NCBI GenBank assembly: GCA_009920815.1
Contig: RFZH01000083.1
Span: 1 to 8,962, forward strand
DNA: 8,962 nt
Origin: Paracoccaceae bacterium
GTDB taxonomy: Bacteria; Pseudomonadota; Alphaproteobacteria; Rhodobacterales; Rhodobacteraceae
Reading direction: 5' to 3'
Both the position numbers and the translations under genes were made by a program. Positions 5,548 to 8,962 of this stretch are shown here, piece by piece. Within the stretch, counting starts at the first letter, position 1, and every line of letters begins with the position of its first letter. The notes beneath the pieces are model-generated. The model was not told where the DNA came from, searched no databases, and was given only the letters and a program-made list of their open reading frames with translations.

Positions 5548-6849
5548 TTAGGAATTGAGATGTTTTAACCGCGCCGTAACAGAAAGCCCATGTGCCTCAA
5601 GGCTTTCAGAGGTCGCAAGGCGTTCCGCCGACGGCCCAATGGCACGCAAGGCATCAGGGGTCATGCGCGCAAGAGTTGTGCGCTTGATGAAATCCATCAC
5701 TGATAGGCCACTGCTAAAACGTGCAGACCGTGCAGTTGGCAAAACATGGTTCGGGCCGCCCACATAATCGCCAATCGCCTCGGGCGTCCAAGCACCTAGA
5801 AAAATCGCACCCGCATGGGTGATTTTTTCCGATAACGCCATTGGATCAGCAACGCAAAGCTCAAGATGTTCAGGGGCGATACGGTTTGATAAATTGGCGG
5901 CAACATTCAGATTGGGCACAACAATCATTGCGCCGTAATCACGCCAACTGGCCCCCGCAATCGCGCGTCGTTCCAGTGTTTGCAACCGTGCATCAACAGC
6001 GTCGGATACTTTTTGCGCGAACGCGGCGTCATCGGTCACTAATATAGACTGGGCGCTTTCGTCATGTTCGGCTTGGCTAAGCAAATCCAAGGCGATCCAA
6101 TCGGGATCGTTGTCACCATCTGCGATCACCAAAATTTCTGACGGGCCTGCAATCATATCAATGCCCACTTTGCCAAAAACACGCCGCTTTGCAGCCGCCA
6201 CAAACGCATTGCCCGGGCCGGTGATTTTATCGACCGCAGGGATTGTTTGCGTCCCATAGGCCAATGCTGCCACGGCCTGCGCCCCGCCGATACGATAAAT
6301 CTCGTCAACGCCTGACAATTTTGCGGCCAGCAAAACCAAAGCATTAACCACCCCATCGGGCGTTGGCACCGTAATTGCCAAACGTTCAACGCCTGCAACC
6401 TTAGCCGGAATTGCGTTCATCAAAACCGATGACGGATAAGACGCCAATCCCCCAGGAACATAGAGACCTGCCGCTGAGACGGGCGTCCATCGCCACCCAA
6501 GTTCAGCACCGCTCTCATCGATCCAAAAGGCGTCTTCTGGCATTTGGCGTTCGTGATAGGCACGAATGCGTTGCGCCGCCAATTCCAATGCGGCACGATC
6601 TTCGGGTGAAACTGTTGCGATGTACTGTTCAACTTCGGCTTCTGAAAACCGCATCGTGTCAGCTGTCAAATCCAAACGGTCGAATTTTGCCGTAAGCTCC
6701 AGAACCGCATCATCACCGCGATCACGCACATCTTGAATAATCCCCGCAACGATGTGATCCACGTCGGGACTGTCTTCTCGTTTGGCACTCAAAAGTGCCT
6801 GAAACTGCGTTTCAAATTCTGGATCTTGAGCGTTAAGCAATACTGGCAT
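5548..6849 (-). CDS. hisD: Histidinol dehydrogenase
   Basis: The 433-residue protein catalyses the final two oxidations of histidine synthesis, L-histidinol to L-histidine with two NAD+, as a zinc enzyme in the cytoplasm. The zinc ligands fall at the family positions: Q259 and H262 in LLSQAEHD, D361 in IGDYVGG and H420 in LEAHGLS. The catalytic pair E327-H328 is in APEHLEL. The signature stretch IDMIAGPSEILVIAD (230-244) and GPGNAFVAAAKR (211-222) are intact, and the length is normal. The ATG at 6849 has GGAGAG about 7 nt upstream. The other his genes are not in the window; hisD standing apart, between DUF2948 and UPF0262, is usual in Rhodobacteraceae. A stem-loop sits directly in front of its ribosome-binding site. 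Confidence 0.97.
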   Translation of the reverse strand: MPVLLNAQDPEFETQFQALLSAKREDSPDVDHIVAGIIQDVRDRGDDAVLELTAKFDRLDLTADTMRFSEAEVEQYIATVSPEDRAALELAAQRIRAYHERQMPEDAFWIDESGAELGWRWTPVSAAGLYVPGGLASYPSSVLMNAIPAKVAGVERLAITVPTPDGVVNALVLLAAKLSGVDEIYRIGGAQAVAALAYGTQTIPAVDKITGPGNAFVAAAKRRVFGKVGIDMIAGPSEILVIADGDNDPDWIALDLLSQAEHDESAQSILVTDDAAFAQKVSDAVDARLQTLERRAIAGASWRDYGAMIVVPNLNVAANLSNRIAPEHLELCVADPMALSEKITHAGAIFLGAWTPEAIGDYVGGPNHVLPTARSARFSSGLSVMDFIKRTTLARMTPDALRAIGPSAERLATSESLEAHGLSVTARLKHLNS

Positions 6850-6863
6850 GGAACTCTCCGATT

Positions 6864-6898
6864 GATTGGGTCATGGGATACATGCCACGCACCCAATC
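6864..6898 (-). other. Stem-loop between DUF2948 gene and hisD
   Basis: The 8-bp arms GATTGGGT and ACCCAATC are exactly complementary across a 19-nt interior that contains two copies of CATG able to pair as an inner stem. On the transcript it lies 13 nt after the DUF2948 stop and ends a few bases before the hisD GGAGAG site. No U-run follows, so it is unlikely to be a terminator. A role in mRNA processing, stability or hisD translation is possible. Confidence 0.5.
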
Positions 6899-6911
6899 GA
6901 CAAGCCCAAAG

Positions 6912-7391
6912 CTATTCTGGATGCTGCGGTACTTTGCCCGATGGGGCTTTGTAAGGGCGTGTCACATCGCGCAGGGTGACATCCAATGCCTCAACCGAAG
7001 CGCGGATCGCACCATCGCCCGCAAGCGTCAAGATGACATTGCCAGCACCGTCATCGATCCCATCGAATGTGACCGACATCAAAGACAAAATCACCTCGGC
7101 GTCGGACCGATCAATACCCTGCGATGCGATCGAGGTCACCGAATTGATCACCAACAACGCTTGCACCCGCTCAGGGTCGCGGTTTCGACCTTTAACCAAG
7201 GACGTGTCTTCCCAGCGAAATCGGTTGATCAAACACACCAACCGCCGTGACGGGCGATCCCATTTCATCTCGGTGATCGGAAAAACTGCATCTTGGACCA
7301 ATGCTGACAAAACGGTTAAATCGTCACCTGTCAAAGCCCCAAGGTTTAACGGCGCCTCGCGTCCATCTTCGAACCGTGCGTCTTGGCCCAT
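6912..7391 (-). CDS. DUF2948 family protein
   Basis: The 159-residue protein matches the DUF2948 family of alphaproteobacteria as I remember it: DARFEDGREAPLNLGAL near the start, LSALVQDAVFPITEMKWD (28-45), LINRFRWED (54-62), PERVQALLVI (73-82), and the end LAGDGAIRASVEALDVTLRDVTRPYKAPSGKVPQHPE. No catalytic motif, signal peptide or membrane segment is seen and the function is unknown. Its ATG overlaps the murA stop by one base (TAATG), and AAGGA lies inside the end of murA, so the two are translated from one message. A gene in this position, between murA and hisD, is part of the conserved block. Confidence 0.9.
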   Translation of the reverse strand: MGQDARFEDGREAPLNLGALTGDDLTVLSALVQDAVFPITEMKWDRPSRRLVCLINRFRWEDTSLVKGRNRDPERVQALLVINSVTSIASQGIDRSDAEVILSLMSVTFDGIDDGAGNVILTLAGDGAIRASVEALDVTLRDVTRPYKAPSGKVPQHPE

Positions 7392-8659
7392 TATTCCGAA
7401 ATCCTTTCGACCTTTGCACCGACCCCTGACAATTTTTGCACAAGCTTTTCGTATCCGCGATCAAGATGATAAACACGGCTAACCTTTGTTTGACCCTCAG
7501 CCGCCAGACCCGCAAGGATCAGGGACACAGACGCCCGCAAATCGGTTGCCATGACAGGCGCCCCTTTTAGCTTTTTCACACCTGTCACTTTGGCCGTGCC
7601 ACCATGGACTTCGATGTTTGCGCCCATTCGGGTCAATTCGGGGGCATGCATGAAACGGTTTTCAAAAATCGTTTCCTCAAGGTTCGACACACCATTGGCC
7701 GTACACATCAACGCCATCATTTGCGCCTGAAGATCGGTTGGGAAACCTGGGTAAACTTCGGTTTTCACATCAACCGATTTCACGTCCTGACCACCGCGTT
7801 TGACAATAATGCCGTTTTCGGTTTCTTGCACATCAATGCCGGCCTCGTGCAGTTTATCTACAAACGCTTGGATCAAATCGAACCGGCCTCCGATACATTC
7901 AACTTCGCCACCGGCAATCGCAGGGGCAAGCATATACGTCCCCAATTCGATACGATCGACCACAACAGGATGGGTTGCACCGTTCAAACGATCAACACCC
8001 TGGATGGTGATTTCCGATGTCCCTTCACCGTCAATCTGCGCGCCCATTTTTTGCAAACAATGCACCAAATCCACGATCTCGGGTTCGCGCGCCGCATTTT
8101 TCAAAACTGATGTGCCCTTGGCCAAAGTTGCCGCCATCACAAAGTTTTCCGTGGCACCAACAGAGGCAAAGCGCATTTCATGCACAGCGCCCTTTAACCG
8201 CCCACCCACGACCTGCGCATGCAGATAGCCATCTTTCAATTCGATCTCTGCGCCCAACGCTTCCAACGCGGAAATGTGCAAATCCATCGGCCGCGCACCA
8301 ATTGCACAGCCGCCTGGCAAAGAAACAACTGCACGCCCTTCACGCGCCAAAAGTGGACCCAAAACCAGATTTGACGCCCGCATTTTACGAACGATGTCAT
8401 AATCGGCAGTAAGATTATGCAAGTTATGCGACGACATCGCCAATACCAAACCGTCATTCAATGACGTGACTTCGGCCCCCAGCGACGCCAACAAAGCTGA
8501 CATGGTTTTGATATCAGACAAACGCGGAGCATTCGTTAGCGTCAGCGGCTCGTCACTCAGCAAAGTCGCCGGCATCAACGTCAAACACGCGTTTTTCGCA
8601 CCCGCGATTGGGATTTGTCCTTTCAACGGACCATTGCCCGTGACCAATATCGAATCCAT
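7391..8659 (-). CDS. murA: UDP-N-acetylglucosamine 1-carboxyvinyltransferase
   Basis: The 422-residue protein catalyses the first committed step of peptidoglycan synthesis, transfer of enolpyruvate from PEP to UDP-GlcNAc in the cytoplasm. The two-domain EPT fold is complete. K22-N23 in GAKNACL bind PEP. C118 in LPGGCAIGARP is the catalytic cysteine and the target of fosfomycin; having Cys rather than Asp at this position predicts the usual sensitivity of the enzyme. D309 in YPGFPTDLQAQ is the general base, and R375 (DLRASVS) and R401 (LDRGYEK) are the conserved arginines. The ATG at 8659 has AAGGA 7 nt upstream, inside the end of the preceding small ORF, whose stop is only 3 nt away. Confidence 0.97.
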   Translation of the reverse strand: MDSILVTGNGPLKGQIPIAGAKNACLTLMPATLLSDEPLTLTNAPRLSDIKTMSALLASLGAEVTSLNDGLVLAMSSHNLHNLTADYDIVRKMRASNLVLGPLLAREGRAVVSLPGGCAIGARPMDLHISALEALGAEIELKDGYLHAQVVGGRLKGAVHEMRFASVGATENFVMAATLAKGTSVLKNAAREPEIVDLVHCLQKMGAQIDGEGTSEITIQGVDRLNGATHPVVVDRIELGTYMLAPAIAGGEVECIGGRFDLIQAFVDKLHEAGIDVQETENGIIVKRGGQDVKSVDVKTEVYPGFPTDLQAQMMALMCTANGVSNLEETIFENRFMHAPELTRMGANIEVHGGTAKVTGVKKLKGAPVMATDLRASVSLILAGLAAEGQTKVSRVYHLDRGYEKLVQKLSGVGAKVERISE

Positions 8660-8662
8660 GAT

Positions 8663-8809
8663 TTATTCCTTCTCTGCCTCGGTCGGTTTTGAACGCGCTT
8701 TGGCCTGCGCCTTGCGCTTGGCCATATTCGCTTTTAGCGCGGCCTTTAACCGATCTTCGCGCGTCTGCGCCGAATGTTGATTGTTTTTTTCTGTTTTTTT
8801 GCCTGTCAT
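8663..8809 (-). CDS. Small basic hypothetical protein (48 aa) upstream of murA
   Basis: Starting at the ATG at 8809 (GGA 7 nt upstream) the product has 48 residues: MTGKKTEKNNQHSAQ, then TREDRLKAALKANMAKRKAQAKARS, then an acidic tail EAEKE. The middle is a strongly basic, Ala-rich stretch expected to form an amphipathic helix. No membrane segment or signal peptide is present. The frame is open upstream to 8890 but would then overlap the tRNA promoter, so the later start is preferred. Only 3 nt separate its stop from the murA ATG, and the murA ribosome-binding site is within its last codons, so it probably leads the murA operon. I recall similar short basic ORFs before murA in relatives, but no function. 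A nucleic-acid-binding or ribosome-associated role is a guess from charge only. Two A7 runs occur in codons 3-9. Confidence 0.7.
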   Translation of the reverse strand: MTGKKTEKNNQHSAQTREDRLKAALKANMAKRKAQAKARSKPTEAEKE

Positions 8810-8852
8810 GTTTATTCCATACAGCAAGGATAAAAAACCGTCCAGATTACAC

Positions 8853-8881
8853 TTGCGTATCGGCAAAATAACGTCTAATGA
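8853..8881 (+). promoter_or_regulatory. Promoter of tRNA-Thr
   Basis: TTGCGT (8853-8858) and TAATGA (8876-8881) are exactly 17 bp apart, followed by the GC-rich stretch CGCGCCCAC and the tRNA 5' end 14 bp after the -10 box. A GC-rich discriminator is typical of stable-RNA promoters under growth-rate/ppGpp control. Confidence 0.55.
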
Positions 8882-8895
8882 CGCGCCCACAGCGT

Positions 8896-8962
<67 letters not shown>

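Noticed and set aside
8784..8800. T-runs on the plus strand as an intrinsic terminator
   Set aside because: No GC-rich hairpin precedes them and no plus-strand gene ends there. They are the lysine/asparagine codons of the small basic ORF read in reverse.

Overview
The window reads as chromosomal DNA of an alphaproteobacterium of the Rhodobacteraceae (marine Roseobacter type) with a fairly low GC content for that family. The evidence is the block small basic ORF - murA - DUF2948 - hisD - UPF0262 - low-molecular-weight phosphatase, which I know as a conserved gene order in this family. The proteins themselves also look roseobacterial.

Layout, left to right. (1) Positions 1-81 are the end of an IS3-family insertion sequence with the first 15 codons of its OrfA. 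It abuts an 82-residue ORF (85-333, minus) that looks like the N-terminal domain of a BapA-like/RTX surface protein cut short. The 194-bp spacer behind it is AT-rich and holds a candidate promoter, a 13-bp palindrome, an 11-bp-phased direct repeat and a small hairpin. (2) Positions 528-2164 (minus) are a two-gene leucine/isovalerate catabolism unit: HMG-CoA lyase (liuE) overlapping a LiuC-type enoyl-CoA hydratase by 4 bp. (3) Divergent from it, across a 135-bp spacer with several inverted repeats, is a class-V PLP enzyme of the cysteine-desulfurase-like family (2300-3553, plus) that lacks the usual catalytic cysteine. (4) It converges on, and overlaps by 4 bp, the end of a long minus-strand gene train running 8809 to 3550: small basic protein, murA, DUF2948, hisD, UPF0262, low-Mr phosphatase, NTF2/SnoaL-like protein, GNAT acetyltransferase. 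These genes touch, overlap or are separated by at most 83 bp, so they probably form one operon or overlapping transcription units. (5) At the right edge, divergent from the train, a tRNA-Thr(GGU) gene with its own promoter runs off the window.

Functionally the train mixes peptidoglycan precursor synthesis (MurA), the last step of histidine synthesis (HisD), conserved proteins of unknown role and a phosphatase. The last two genes look like a replacement for the infA/maf/RNase genes that I expect after the phosphatase in relatives.

I looked for a novel multi-gene system and did not find one. This is mostly ordinary core genome. The points worth a second look are the IS-disrupted surface-protein ORF, the palindrome-rich divergent promoter, the cysteine-less PLP enzyme, the synteny break and the small basic gene before murA. 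All functional calls come from reading the sequence and remembered family features; no database search was run.
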